59,487 bases of DNA from Roseovarius gaetbuli (GTDB lineage: Bacteria > Pseudomonadota > Alphaproteobacteria > Rhodobacterales > Rhodobacteraceae). Within the stretch, counting starts at the first letter, position 1. Every line of letters begins with the position of its first letter. Below are positions 17,328 to 30,303 of the stretch, in pieces. The stretch covers positions 1-59,487 of the forward strand of contig NZ_FWFJ01000025.1 of assembly GCF_900172365.1 (NCBI RefSeq), given 5' to 3'. A program made the translations under genes and the position numbers. The notes beneath the pieces were generated by a model. It worked only from the letters and a program-made list of their open reading frames with translations. It did not search any database and was not told the DNA's origin.

Positions 17328-18635
17328 ATGGCTGATCTCTTTCAAACACCGGGCGACACGCCGCCTGACACCGCGCCGCGCCCGCTTGCGGATCGGCTGC
17401 GCCCGCGCAGGCTTGGCGATGTGATCGGACAGGATCAGGTGCTTGGCCCCGAGGCGCCGCTTGGGGTGATGCTGGCCTCTGGCAGTCTCACGTCGCTGGT
17501 CTTTTGGGGCCCGCCCGGTGTGGGCAAAACCACCATCGCGCGGCTTTTGGCGGATGAAACCGACCTGCATTTCGTCCAGATCAGCGCGATTTTCACCGGC
17601 GTGCCGGACCTGCGCAAGGTCTTTGACGCCGCCAAGCATCGCCGCGCCAACGGGCAGGGCACGCTGTTGTTCGTCGATGAAATCCATCGCTTCAACAAGG
17701 CCCAGCAGGACGGCTTTTTGCCTTATATGGAGGATGGCACGATCCTTTTGGTCGGCGCCACCACGGAGAACCCGAGTTTCGAGCTGAACGCCGCCCTGAT
17801 GAGCCGCGCGCAGGTTCTGGTGCTGGAGCGGCTGGCGCTTGCCGATCTTGAGCGGCTGGCGCAACGCGCCGAGGCCGATCTTGGCCGTACCCTGCCGCTT
17901 GATGGCCCGGCGCGCGAGACGCTTTTGGAGATGGCGGATGGCGACGGGCGCGCCCTGCTGAACCTGATCGAACAGGTGGCGGCGTGGAAGACCGAGGTCA
18001 AGCTTGATAAAACGGCCCTGTCGACCCGCCTGATGAAGCGTGCGGCGAAATATGACAAGGGTGGCGACGAGCATTACAACCTGATTTCGGCGTTGCATAA
18101 ATCGGTGCGCGGATCAGACCCCGACGCGGCGCTTTACTGGTTCGCGCGGATGCTGACCGGCGGCGAAGACCCACGGTACCTCGCGCGGCGCATCATCCGC
18201 ATGGCGGTCGAGGATATCGGGCTTGCCGACCCGCAGGCGCAAACCGTCTGTCTGCACGCCTGGGAAACCTACGAACGATTGGGAAGCCCCGAGGGCGAGT
18301 TGGCGCTTGCGCAGGCGGTAACCTATCTGGCGCTCGCGCCGAAATCGAATGCTGGTTACGTGGCCTATAAGGCCGCCATGCGCGAGGCCAAGAAAACCGG
18401 AAGCGAGCCGCCGCCCAAGCACATTCTGAACGCGCCGACCAAGCTTATGGCCGAGCAGGGCTATGGCGCGGGCTATGCCTATGATCATGATGCAGAAGAC
18501 GGGTTTTCGGGCCAGAATTACTTTCCTGACACCATGAAACGCCCGGTGCTATACCAGCCGGTCGAACGCGGTTTTGAACGCGAGCTCAAAAAACGACTCG
18601 ACTACTTTTCCAAGTTGCGCGCGCGGCGTGGCTAA
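17328..18635 (+). CDS. rarA: Replication-associated recombination ATPase RarA (MgsA)
   Basis: The 435-residue AAA+ ATPase belongs to the RarA/MgsA/WRNIP1 family that acts at stalled replication forks with SSB. Walker A is GPPGVGKT (61-68), Walker B LLFVDEIH (113-120), and sensor 1 is in LVGATTENPSFELN. The C-terminal tetramerisation part has LARRIIRMAVEDIGLADPQA. It starts about 85 nt after the rplQ terminator and is transcribed independently. Confidence 0.95.
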   Translation: MADLFQTPGDTPPDTAPRPLADRLRPRRLGDVIGQDQVLGPEAPLGVMLASGSLTSLVFWGPPGVGKTTIARLLADETDLHFVQISAIFTGVPDLRKVFDAAKHRRANGQGTLLFVDEIHRFNKAQQDGFLPYMEDGTILLVGATTENPSFELNAALMSRAQVLVLERLALADLERLAQRAEADLGRTLPLDGPARETLLEMADGDGRALLNLIEQVAAWKTEVKLDKTALSTRLMKRAAKYDKGGDEHYNLISALHKSVRGSDPDAALYWFARMLTGGEDPRYLARRIIRMAVEDIGLADPQAQTVCLHAWETYERLGSPEGELALAQAVTYLALAPKSNAGYVAYKAAMREAKKTGSEPPPKHILNAPTKLMAEQGYGAGYAYDHDAEDGFSGQNYFPDTMKRPVLYQPVERGFERELKKRLDYFSKLRARRG

Positions 18636-18852
18636 GCTTTTTACGCGTGTTGCGCCGGAAATATGTGAAATTTTTGGTCCTGAAACTTTGTCGGCTTAAG
18701 GATTAAGGGCTGGAAACGCGGCCAGTTTCGTGTTTTGCTTGAAAAATGTCGTATCTAAGCATCCTTCTAAACCGTCGTAACAGGAAGCTTTTGGTGAGGG
18801 TCAGCAAAATGGCCTCTCCAATGACAGATCACACAACAAACAGGGAAATCTT

Positions 18853-20463
18853 ATGACAAAGAACAAGGACCAGATCCTTTTGGACAAGCTTGCCGATGCG
18901 GCCCGTACCGGGACCATCTCGCGCCGCTCGTTCATGAATTATGCGGCCGCAGCAGGCGTAACAGCCTCGGCGGCTACCGGCCTTTGGGGCACGTCCGCCA
19001 AGGCGGCCCCGTCGCGCGGCGGCATCTTCCGCCTCGGCGCCCATGACGGCAACACATCCGATACCCACGATCCCGGCACATATGTGACTTTCTCGATGAT
19101 TCAGGTGGCGCATACCTTCCGTTCGTATCTGACCTTGATCGAGCCCGACGGCTCTCTGGGGCCGGATGTCGCCAGCGAATGGTCGGCAACCCCGGACGCC
19201 AAGGAATGGACGTTCACGCTGAACCCCGGTGCCACCTGGCACAGCGGCGGCAAGGTGACTGCGGCTGACGTGATTGCCTCGCTGAACCACCACCGCGGTG
19301 AAAGCTCGACATCGGCGGCCAAGGCGCTTTTGACCGATGTTCAGGATATCGTGGATAACGGCGATCACTCGATCACCGTCAAGCTGGGCTCGGGCAATGC
19401 CGACCTACCGTGGCTGATGACCGATTATCACCTGGCCATGGTGCCCGCGAATGACGATGGCACGGCAAGCTGGAAATCCGGCGATGGCTGTGGCCCGTAC
19501 AAGCTTACCAACACCGAGTTCGGTGTCGGCTATACGTTTACGCGGCACGAAGACTGGCACCTTGACGGCGCCTATTTCGACGAGGTCGTGGTCACGGTTC
19601 TCAACGATCCAAACGCCCGTCAGACCGCGCTTGTCACTGGTGACGTGGATGCGATCACCCAGCTCGAGCTCAAAACGCTCGCACTGCTTCAGCGCGATCC
19701 CAACATCGTCATCGACAACGTGCCCTCGGCCGCTGCGATCACCATGCCGATGCTCTGCGACGTGGCGCCGTTCGACAACCCCGATGTACGCAACGCGCTC
19801 AAGCTGTCGATCGACCGCAACGAGATCATCGAGAAGATCGCCTTTGGCGCGGCTTCGGTCGGCAATGACTTCCATCATTCGCCTGCCATGCCCTATTGGC
19901 CCGATGATATCCCGCAGCGCGAGTATGACCCGGAGCAGGCCAAGTCGCTGTTGAAAAAGGCCGGGGCCGAAGGGCTTTCGGTCAACCTCAGCGTGGCCGA
20001 CTCGGTCTATTCGGGGGCCGTCGACATGTGCGTCCTCTACTCCGAGCAGGCCAAGCAATCGGGCATCGACATCAACGTCATCCGCGAGCCGAACGATGGC
20101 TACTATTCGGATGTCTGGCTGAAAAAGCCATGGTGTGCGGTTCAGTGGGGCGCACGTCCGACGCCGGACGTGATGTACAGCCTTGCCTATAAGGACGATG
20201 CATCCTGGAACGAGTCGCATTGGCAGAACGCCCGCTTTAACGAGCTGCTTTTGGCGGCCAAGGCGGAACTGGACGAAACCCGTCGCGCCGAGATGTATCA
20301 CGAGATGGCACTGCTGGCGCGTGATGATGGCGGCACGATTATCCCGTTCTTCCCGAACTTTGTCTACGCGCGCCGCAAGAACGTCCAGCATGGGCCGGAT
20401 CTTGCTGCAAGCTGGCAAATGGATGGCGCCCGCGCCGCCAGCCGCTGGTGGTTCGAAGGCTAA
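18853..20463 (+). CDS. ABC transporter substrate-binding protein, family 5 (Tat-exported)
   Basis: This 536-residue protein belongs to the peptide/nickel/opine-binding family (SBP_bac_5). The N-terminus has a twin-arginine motif, SRRSFMN (23-29), followed by a hydrophobic stretch and the likely cleavage site SAKAAP, so it is exported folded. The family signature lies near LTLIEPDGSLGPDVASEW and in DPNARQTALVTGDVDAITQ. It is the first gene of a four-gene importer. The ligand (oligopeptide, opine or other) cannot be told from sequence. A hairpin downstream would favour its overproduction over the membrane parts. Confidence 0.92.
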   Translation: MTKNKDQILLDKLADAARTGTISRRSFMNYAAAAGVTASAATGLWGTSAKAAPSRGGIFRLGAHDGNTSDTHDPGTYVTFSMIQVAHTFRSYLTLIEPDGSLGPDVASEWSATPDAKEWTFTLNPGATWHSGGKVTAADVIASLNHHRGESSTSAAKALLTDVQDIVDNGDHSITVKLGSGNADLPWLMTDYHLAMVPANDDGTASWKSGDGCGPYKLTNTEFGVGYTFTRHEDWHLDGAYFDEVVVTVLNDPNARQTALVTGDVDAITQLELKTLALLQRDPNIVIDNVPSAAAITMPMLCDVAPFDNPDVRNALKLSIDRNEIIEKIAFGAASVGNDFHHSPAMPYWPDDIPQREYDPEQAKSLLKKAGAEGLSVNLSVADSVYSGAVDMCVLYSEQAKQSGIDINVIREPNDGYYSDVWLKKPWCAVQWGARPTPDVMYSLAYKDDASWNESHWQNARFNELLLAAKAELDETRRAEMYHEMALLARDDGGTIIPFFPNFVYARRKNVQHGPDLAASWQMDGARAASRWWFEG

Positions 20464-20474
20464 ACACAACACCG

Positions 20475-20503
20475 AAACCCGGCGTCACTGGCGCCGGGTT
20501 TTC
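20475..20503 (+). terminator. Attenuator between binding protein and permease genes
   Basis: AAACCCGGCG pairs with CGCCGGGTTT around a 7-nt loop, ending in Ts, 11 nt after the binding-protein stop. It lies in a 203-bp gap that shows no other gene, and fits the usual excess of binding protein in ABC importers. Confidence 0.78.
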
Positions 20504-20666
20504 GCTGCTGCGGCGCATCCGAATGATTTCCCAAACTGCGTCGGAGCCACAAGCCAGAACGGGGCGACACCAAATCCCGGTCAGAGCAAAAAAAACGAAT
20601 CTGCCAAATCGGCAATCTGTGTTCATATGAAACAGCGGATGCCAGAGCAGACAGCAGGAGGGACAA

Positions 20667-21623
20667 ATGGGAGATATTCTAAGGCTCGTTGGAAAACGGC
20701 TTGGATTAGGACTGGGGATTTTGCTGATTATTTCGGCAATTATCTTCTTCATGGTCGAATTGCTGCCGGGCGACATTGCCCAGGCGGTTCTTGGACAGGG
20801 CGCAACACCGGAAAACCTTGCTGCTTTGCGCAAGGAAATGGGCCTGGATCAGCCAGCCCTCGTGCGGTATTTTGATTGGCTCACCAGTGCGGTCATGTTC
20901 GACTTTGGCAATTCCATCGTGACCGGCGAAAGCGTCGTCGATACGATCAGCACGCGCTTTGCCAACACGCTTTTCCTGGCGGCCTATGCGGCCGTTATCG
21001 CGGTGCCGATCTCGATTGTTCTCGGTGTTCTCGTGGCGCTTTTGCGCAATTCGATCTTTGACCGGGTTGTCAACGTTCTGACGCTCACCTCGATCTCAAG
21101 CCCCGAATTCTTTCTCGGCTATATCCTCATTCTCTATCTTGCGGTCAAAACCGGCATGTTCCCGGCGATTGCCAGCCTGAGCAACGACATGACCTTTGGC
21201 GAGCTGTTGCATCGTACCTTCCTGCCGGCGCTGACGCTGGTGCTTGTGGTGACGGCGCATATGATGCGCATGACCCGAGCGGCGATTATCAACCTTCTCG
21301 CCTCGCCTTATATCGAGATGGCGCGCCTCAAGGGCACACCGCCCTGGAAGGTGATCGTGAAGCACGCGCTTCCCAATGCCTGGGCGCCGATCATCAACGT
21401 TGTGGCCCTGAACCTCGCCTATCTCATCACCGGCGTGGTGCTTGTCGAGGTGGTCTTCGTCTATCCCGGTATCGGGCAGGCGCTTGTCGATTCGGTGTCA
21501 AAGCGTGACTTCCCCGTGGTACAGGCCTGCTGCTTGATCTTTGCGGCGACCTTTATCCTTCTTAACCTTGCGGCGGATGTGGGGGCTATCTTGACCAACC
21601 CGCGCCTGCGGCATCCGAAATAA
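20667..21623 (+). CDS. ABC transporter permease, DppB/OppB-like
   Basis: The 318-residue inner-membrane protein has about six helices and normal DppB length. The N-terminus LVGKRLGLGLGILLIISAII is the family first helix, PGDIAQAVLGQGATPENLAALRKEMGLDQP the periplasmic insert, and EMARLKGTPPWKVIVKHALPN the cytosolic EAA loop that contacts the ATPase. The start at 20667 follows GGAGGGACAA. The second permease starts 12 nt later. Confidence 0.93.
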   Translation: MGDILRLVGKRLGLGLGILLIISAIIFFMVELLPGDIAQAVLGQGATPENLAALRKEMGLDQPALVRYFDWLTSAVMFDFGNSIVTGESVVDTISTRFANTLFLAAYAAVIAVPISIVLGVLVALLRNSIFDRVVNVLTLTSISSPEFFLGYILILYLAVKTGMFPAIASLSNDMTFGELLHRTFLPALTLVLVVTAHMMRMTRAAIINLLASPYIEMARLKGTPPWKVIVKHALPNAWAPIINVVALNLAYLITGVVLVEVVFVYPGIGQALVDSVSKRDFPVVQACCLIFAATFILLNLAADVGAILTNPRLRHPK

Positions 21624-21635
21624 GGGGGCAGAGAC

Positions 21636-22874
21636 ATGAATGTTTTCGTCATTATCTACTACACTCTGCTTCTGGGCGGGTCCTGTCTTGCGGCGTTCTA
21701 CAACAAGCGCTCGGCGTTTCTGCTGTTGTTTTCGCTGACTTTGGTCTCGTTCATTCTGGGTATCGTCGGCGGGGTTGGCGCGTTGCGCATCGTCGCAATC
21801 TGTGCCGGGCTTCTGGCGCTGTCGGCGATGGTATCCTATGCCTTCCGAGAGTTTCTGGTGGCCATTGCGCCGACCAACCTTGCCAAGGAATTGCGCACCG
21901 CACCGCTGACGGCAGGGTTTGGGATGTTCATCATCTTCACCTATGCCATCGCCGGTATCTTCGCGCCCTGGATTGCGCCGTTCGGCGAGGCTCAGATCAT
22001 TTCCTCGGCCTTTGCGCCGCCGGATGAAACCATGCTCTTGGGCGCGGATCAGCTTGGCCGCGATATGTTCAGCCGGGTCATCTTTGGCGCGCGTAACACC
22101 GTTGCCCTTGCTTTGGCAGGGACCGTCATGGCCTTTTTGCTGGGCGCGCTTGCCGGGCTTTTGGCGGCGACAACCGGGGGCTGGTTTGACCAGATCCTGG
22201 CGCGCACCTCGGATGTGATCATGTCGATCCCCTCGCTGATCTTCGCGCTTTTGATGCTGTCGATCTTTGGTGGCGAGCTGGCCAACAACACCACGAGCTT
22301 TGTCCTGTTGACCATCTTTGCCGGCGTTACCGGCCTGTTGGTGGTCACGGCGGTATCAGAGCGAAGTCTTCTTGGCTGGATCATCGGCCTTGCGGTGCTT
22401 GCCGGGGTTTCGACCTCCTTTGCGCTTGGCATGTTGGTGATCTTCAACCCCTCCGAGATCATCCTCGTTCTCGTGGTTGCGGTGATCTATAGCCCTCGGG
22501 TGTTCCGCCTGACGCGCGCGGTTGCGGGCAACGTGGTGGTGATGGACTATATCGAGGCCGCGAAACTTCGTGGGGAACGCACCTGGTATCTTATCCGGCG
22601 TGAAATCCTGCCCAACTCGACCGCGCCTCTGGTGGCCGAGTTCGGGTTGGAATTCTGTTTCGTGTTCCTTCTCATTGCCGGCCTAAGCTTCCTCGGCCTT
22701 GGCATTCAGCCACCGACGGCGGACTGGGGTTCAATGGTGCGTGAGAACGCGACGCTGATCTCGTTCGGTGATGTCACACCGCTCATTCCTGCGGGGGCTA
22801 TCGCCTTGCTGACCGTCGCGATCAACTTTGTGGTCGACTGGATGCTGCACCGCTCCTCTGGCCTGAAAGGGTAA
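21636..22874 (+). CDS. ABC transporter permease, DppC-like, enlarged
   Basis: The 412-residue protein is about 110 residues longer than usual DppC/OppC. An extra N-terminal part (1-85) adds about three hydrophobic helices before the typical start around APLTAGFGMFIIFTYAIAGI. The core has LGADQLGRDMFSRVIFGAR and the EAA loop YIEAAKLRGERTWYLIRREI. Between LLMLSIFGG and VIYSPRVFRLTRA about 55 residues are inserted, holding two further hydrophobic stretches. The gene partners the DppB-like gene 12 nt upstream and the ATPase 6 nt downstream. Confidence 0.9.
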   Translation: MNVFVIIYYTLLLGGSCLAAFYNKRSAFLLLFSLTLVSFILGIVGGVGALRIVAICAGLLALSAMVSYAFREFLVAIAPTNLAKELRTAPLTAGFGMFIIFTYAIAGIFAPWIAPFGEAQIISSAFAPPDETMLLGADQLGRDMFSRVIFGARNTVALALAGTVMAFLLGALAGLLAATTGGWFDQILARTSDVIMSIPSLIFALLMLSIFGGELANNTTSFVLLTIFAGVTGLLVVTAVSERSLLGWIIGLAVLAGVSTSFALGMLVIFNPSEIILVLVVAVIYSPRVFRLTRAVAGNVVVMDYIEAAKLRGERTWYLIRREILPNSTAPLVAEFGLEFCFVFLLIAGLSFLGLGIQPPTADWGSMVRENATLISFGDVTPLIPAGAIALLTVAINFVVDWMLHRSSGLKG

Positions 22875-22880
22875 TCGGAT

Positions 22881-24566
22881 ATGACAAAGAATAAAGACGT
22901 TCTTCTGAAGATCAGGGACCTGAAAATTCAGGGCTATTCCGATGAAAGCTGGGTCGACATCATCAAGGGTGTCGACCTGACCCTGCACCGCGGCGAGGTC
23001 ATGGGCCTTATCGGTGAATCGGGTGCCGGCAAATCGACGATCGGGGCGGCCTGTATGGGCTATGCCCGCGATGGCACGCGTATCTCGAACGGCTCGATCG
23101 AGTTTGACGGGATGGAGTTGACCACTGCCACAGAAAGCGAGCGGCGCGCGTTGCGCGGCTCGCGGATCGCCTATGTGGCGCAATCGGCGGCGGCCTCGTT
23201 CAACCCGGCCCATAAGATCATCGACCAGCACACCGAAGCCCCCTTGCAATACCGCATTAAAAAGCGGGTCGAGGCGCAAGAGGACGCGATGCAGCTTTAT
23301 GAAAAGCTGCGCCTGCCGAACCCGACCGAGATCGGCTTTCGCTATCCTCACCAGGTGTCTGGCGGACAGTTGCAGCGCGCAATGACCGCGATGGCGATGT
23401 CATGTCGCCCTGACCTGATCATCTTTGACGAGCCGACCACCGCGCTTGACGTGACCACCCAGATCGAGGTTTTGGCCGCGATCCGGGACATCGTCGAGGA
23501 ATACAACACCGCCGCGATCTATATCACCCACGACCTGGCGGTGGTCGCGCAGATGGCCGACACGATCAAGGTTCTGCTCAAGGGCGAAGAGGTTGAAGAG
23601 GCCTCGACCAAAGAGATGCTCGACAACCCGCAGGAGGAATACACCAAATCCCTCTGGGCCGTGCGCAGCTTTGAAAGCCCGCAGAAGTATCGCCCCAAGG
23701 ATGGTGTGCCGCTGATTTCGGTGCGCAATGTCGATGCCTCCTATACCGGTGGCGACAAGGTTCTCGATGACGTCAGCTTTGATATCTACGAGGGCATGAC
23801 CGTTGCCGTCGTGGGCGAATCCGGCTCGGGCAAGTCGACCACGGCGCGTTGTATCACCGGGCTTTTGCCGCCCTCCAAGGGTGAAATCCTGTTCCGGGGC
23901 GAGCCGTTCCCGCCGGATTATCGCAACCGCACCAAGGATCAGCTGCGCCAGTGTCAGATGATCTATCAGATGGCCGATACGGCGCTCAATCCAAAGGTCA
24001 AGATATCCGAGATCATCGGGCGACCGGCGGCGTTCTATTCGGGGTTGAAGGGCGCCAAGCTCAAGAACCGGGTAGATGAACTGCTTGATCTGATCGAGCT
24101 TGAGCCGTCGCAGTATTACAACCGCTATCCACCAGAGCTTTCGGGTGGGCAGAAACAGCGGATCGGCATCGCCCGCGCGCTTGCGGCCGAGCCAAGCTTT
24201 ATCGTCTGCGACGAGGTCACATCGGCGCTCGATCAGCTGGTGGCCGAAGGCATCCTGCGCCTGCTGGACCGGCTTCAGGACGAGCTTAACCTGGCCTATA
24301 TGTTTATCACCCACGATCTTGCCACGGTGCGGTCCATCGCGGATGAGGTGGTGGTGATGCAGCACGGCAAGGTGGTGGAGCAGGGGCCCAAGGACGACAT
24401 GTTCACGCCGCCCCACCATCCCTATACCGACCTGTTGCTAAGCTCGGTGCCCGAGATGGACCCGAACTGGCTTACCACGCTGCTTGAAGAGCGCGGCATC
24501 GACAATGTCGGTGATGCGGCAGCGGCGCGGATTGATCCCAAAGACAAGAAGGTCAGCACCACCTAG
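22881..24566 (+). CDS. ABC transporter ATP-binding protein, fused DppD-DppF type
   Basis: Two nucleotide-binding domains are fused in 561 residues. The first has Walker A GESGAGKST (about 46-54), signature SGGQLQRA and Walker B LIIFDEPTTALD. The second has GESGSGKST (about 313-321), LSGGQKQRIG and IVCDEVTSALD. The short C-terminal extension ending in KDKKVSTT is poorly conserved. The fused protein would power both permeases, so a complete importer is encoded. The Q-loop of the second half reads QMIYQMADTALNP. Confidence 0.95.
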   Translation: MTKNKDVLLKIRDLKIQGYSDESWVDIIKGVDLTLHRGEVMGLIGESGAGKSTIGAACMGYARDGTRISNGSIEFDGMELTTATESERRALRGSRIAYVAQSAAASFNPAHKIIDQHTEAPLQYRIKKRVEAQEDAMQLYEKLRLPNPTEIGFRYPHQVSGGQLQRAMTAMAMSCRPDLIIFDEPTTALDVTTQIEVLAAIRDIVEEYNTAAIYITHDLAVVAQMADTIKVLLKGEEVEEASTKEMLDNPQEEYTKSLWAVRSFESPQKYRPKDGVPLISVRNVDASYTGGDKVLDDVSFDIYEGMTVAVVGESGSGKSTTARCITGLLPPSKGEILFRGEPFPPDYRNRTKDQLRQCQMIYQMADTALNPKVKISEIIGRPAAFYSGLKGAKLKNRVDELLDLIELEPSQYYNRYPPELSGGQKQRIGIARALAAEPSFIVCDEVTSALDQLVAEGILRLLDRLQDELNLAYMFITHDLATVRSIADEVVVMQHGKVVEQGPKDDMFTPPHHPYTDLLLSSVPEMDPNWLTTLLEERGIDNVGDAAAARIDPKDKKVSTT

Positions 24567-24595
24567 GCCAGTGGCCACCTGTGGCATAAAAAGAG

Positions 24596-24627
24596 AAATG
24601 GCGGATGGGGAAACCCACCGCCATTTT
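24596..24627. terminator. Terminator at the end of the ABC operon
   Basis: AAATGGCGG pairs with CCGCCATTT, with an inner TGGG/CCCA pair. T-runs on either strand allow it to serve the ABC operon and the small gene on the opposite strand. Confidence 0.82.
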
Positions 24628-24664
24628 GCATTTCAACAGGGTTTGAAGGGCGCGTGCAGCGCGA

Positions 24665-24784
24665 TCAGAGGATCGCCATCGCCGACAGGGCCATGGTGCC
24701 AACGATCATCCCATAGACGATCAGCACGGCAGGCCAGCTTGCACTATGCATACGCAATTCGCGGTTCAGTTCGTCGCGGGTCAT
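24665..24784 (-). CDS. 39-residue single-span membrane miniprotein
   Basis: A short frame begins MTRDELNRELRMH, followed by a hydrophobic stretch (about residues 17-39) that predicts one membrane helix, ending at the C-terminus with MAIL. An excellent SD (ACGGAGG) lies 6 nt before the ATG. The N-terminal part is charged and would face the cytoplasm. It stands alone between the ABC operon and carB. The family is not recognised with certainty; function unknown. Confidence 0.65.
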   Translation of the reverse strand: MTRDELNRELRMHSASWPAVLIVYGMIVGTMALSAMAIL

Positions 24785-25005
24785 GTTGGGCCTCCGTCCT
24801 TGGCGTTACAGCTACAGTCGATATTTCATCTGTGACCAGCACATATGCGAATTTTTCCATGGCGCAATGGGTAAAATAGATAAAATTCATGCAGTTGCCG
24901 CAACTCTGCTAGGCGTATGGCGCATGGCGGCCAGAGTCGTCGTAACGATGTCAAAAAACGACAGGACATGCGCGGTGCAGGCCGTTGACGACCTGCACCG
25001 GATAA

Positions 25006-28317
<3,312 letters not shown>

Positions 28318-28443
28318 GGGGCCCCCGGGCAGCTAAATGGGCGCAGGCAGAGGCCTGCACACGCAAATTGGAGCGGGTTATATCCATGATCCTGCGGTGT
28401 GCAAGGCCTGATCCGCGATCTATCCGCCAAACCCGGCCAAGGC

Positions 28444-29007
28444 TCAGGTTTTCAAGGCGGACATCGCCCCCGCATCAGAGGTGTCTATCGCCTCGGATGG
28501 CTCGTCAAGCACAACCTTGTCAAGCGCGCCCATGCCAAGCCTGTTGCGCTGTGGGTAAAGCACAAGCTGATCAAGCGTCACTCCGGCAAGAAGATTGGCG
28601 CGGAAGGTGACAAAGCCGCCCTCTGCGGCACTTTGCGGCAGGGTGAATTTTTCGGTCCCGATCAGGACATCCCCGAAATAGCCCTCGACCACGACACTCG
28701 GCGCGCCTTTCTCGGATTGCCAGTCGAGCGAGATGAATTGAAACGGCGCGCCGGGGCGCTGAATCATCACGCCGCCACGGGCGTTCATCACGCTTTCGAT
28801 CTCGTTCGTCCCATCGGTGCCATCGCCCGATTTTTCCGCCGAGGAAATCATCATGTTCCGTGTTGCGACCAAATAACCATCTTCAGGCATCTCGGCGGGG
28901 GCAGGGCCGTCGCCCGGTCCCTCGAACCCGATTGAGACCCGTTCCGCCAGGGCGGGCGTGGCAAGCGCCAAAGAGGCGAGAATGGCGGCGGGCAATCCAT
29001 GCGTCAT
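28444..29007 (-). CDS. Secreted protein of unknown function
   Basis: The 187-residue product starts MTHGLPAAILASLALATPALA, a signal peptide with a clear AxA cleavage site. The mature part is predicted beta-rich with a GFEGPGDG segment and QFISLDWQSEKGAPSVVVEG, suggesting a carbohydrate-binding-like jelly-roll fold, but no family was recognised firmly. The ATG at 29007 was chosen because AGGAG precedes it; a much longer open frame upstream runs antisense to pabB and is not coding. A PEP-CTERM-like or LamG-like fold cannot be excluded. Confidence 0.75.
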   Translation of the reverse strand: MTHGLPAAILASLALATPALAERVSIGFEGPGDGPAPAEMPEDGYLVATRNMMISSAEKSGDGTDGTNEIESVMNARGGVMIQRPGAPFQFISLDWQSEKGAPSVVVEGYFGDVLIGTEKFTLPQSAAEGGFVTFRANLLAGVTLDQLVLYPQRNRLGMGALDKVVLDEPSEAIDTSDAGAMSALKT

Positions 29008-29169
29008 CTGATACACTCCTAAAAATGGCTCTCGGGTAAGCGTTCTCTGCAATGATGATCCTGTCAAGCGCGACGCACATCGCAAAACCGGGGCAAACCG
29101 ACGTTTTTGAGGGTGTGTTTTGGGCCCATGCGGCCTAGATACCCCAGCACCAGCCAAGGAATGCGCAAA

Positions 29170-30294
29170 GTGCAGATTCGTTTCGATCATGGGCCCGAGG
29201 GCGCCGCCTGTCAGTTTGCACAGGCGCGGCGCCGGATCGTGGCCAATGATCCCGCTGACTTGCCTGAGGCCCTTGCGGCGCTTGACGCTGCGCGCGCCGA
29301 GGGGTTCTGGCTTGCGGGCTATGCCAGTTACGAACTTGGGTTTGCTATTGAGCCGCGCCTTTTGCCGCTTTTGCCGCGTGAGCGCCGTTTGCCGCTTTTG
29401 CAGTTCGGCGTATACGACGCGCCGCAGGCGGCAGGGGAATTGCCCAGGGATCCGGCGGCTCTTGGTGATTTGCGCCCGCTTTGGGATCAGCCCCGCTATG
29501 CCCGCGCGTTCCAGACGGTCCATGATTATATCTGTGCCGGTGATATCTATCAGGCCAACCTGACCTTTCCCATTCGCATGTCGGCGACGGGCGGGGCGCG
29601 CGCGCTTTACGCTGCGCTGCAACGGGTGCAGCCGGTGCGCTATGGCGCGTTGATCGAGGATGACAGTGGCCCGGCGATCCTGTGCCGCTCGCCAGAGCTT
29701 TTCTTTCGCACCCAAGGCGATGGGCGGATCGAGACCCGCCCGATGAAGGGCACACAGCCCCGAAGCAGCGACCCGACAGAGGATGCCCGCCGCCGGTTCT
29801 TCCTGCAAAGCGACGCCAAAAACCGCGCCGAGAACCTTATGATCGTTGATCTGCTGCGCAACGATATCTCGCGGGTGAGTGTGCCCGGCAGCGTGTCGGT
29901 GCCCGAGCTTTTCTCGGTCGAAACCTATCAGACCGTGCATCAGATGACCTCGCTTATCACCGCGCAGATGATGCCCGAGACCGGCCTGTCGGACATTTTC
30001 ACGGCGCTGTTTCCCTGTGGCTCGATCACCGGGGCGCCGAAACTTCGGGCGATGCAGATTTTGGCCGATCTGGAACAGGCCCCGCGCGAGATTTACTGCG
30101 GCTCGGTCGGTTGGGCCGCGCCGGATGGGCGGGCCGAATTCAACGTCGCCATTCGTACCCTGATGGTCGAGGACGGCGAGGCGGTTTTGAATGTCGGCGG
30201 CGGTGTGGTCTATGACAGCACCGCGACCGGCGAATATGAAGAGGCGCTCTGGAAGGCGCGCTTTGCCCGCGCCCTTACCCCGGCCTTTGCCTGA
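29170..30294 (+). CDS. pabB: Aminodeoxychorismate synthase component I
   Basis: PabB converts chorismate and ammonia to aminodeoxychorismate, the folate precursor step. Family motifs are RPMKGTQPR (about 195-203), ENLMIVDLLRNDISRV, PCGSITGAPK and the C-terminal NVGGGVVYDSTATGEYEEAL. The GTG at 29170 is chosen because CAAGGA lies 9 nt upstream; an ATG at 29161 directly abuts that site. The product is then 374 residues. It diverges from the secreted-protein gene. Anthranilate synthase I was considered but the length and motifs fit PabB better. Confidence 0.9.
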   Translation: MQIRFDHGPEGAACQFAQARRRIVANDPADLPEALAALDAARAEGFWLAGYASYELGFAIEPRLLPLLPRERRLPLLQFGVYDAPQAAGELPRDPAALGDLRPLWDQPRYARAFQTVHDYICAGDIYQANLTFPIRMSATGGARALYAALQRVQPVRYGALIEDDSGPAILCRSPELFFRTQGDGRIETRPMKGTQPRSSDPTEDARRRFFLQSDAKNRAENLMIVDLLRNDISRVSVPGSVSVPELFSVETYQTVHQMTSLITAQMMPETGLSDIFTALFPCGSITGAPKLRAMQILADLEQAPREIYCGSVGWAAPDGRAEFNVAIRTLMVEDGEAVLNVGGGVVYDSTATGEYEEALWKARFARALTPAFA

Positions 30295-30303
30295 ACGGCG
30301 CGA

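Noticed and set aside
18636..18852. Promoter for the ABC binding-protein gene
   Set aside because: AT-rich sequence is present and a promoter is expected, but no -35/-10 pair with a 16-18 nt spacer was convincing.
29008..29940. Long minus-strand frame upstream of the secreted protein gene, antisense to pabB
   Set aside because: Signal peptide and SD place the real start at 29007. The upstream part has Arg/His/Ala-rich composition typical of an antisense shadow in GC-rich DNA.
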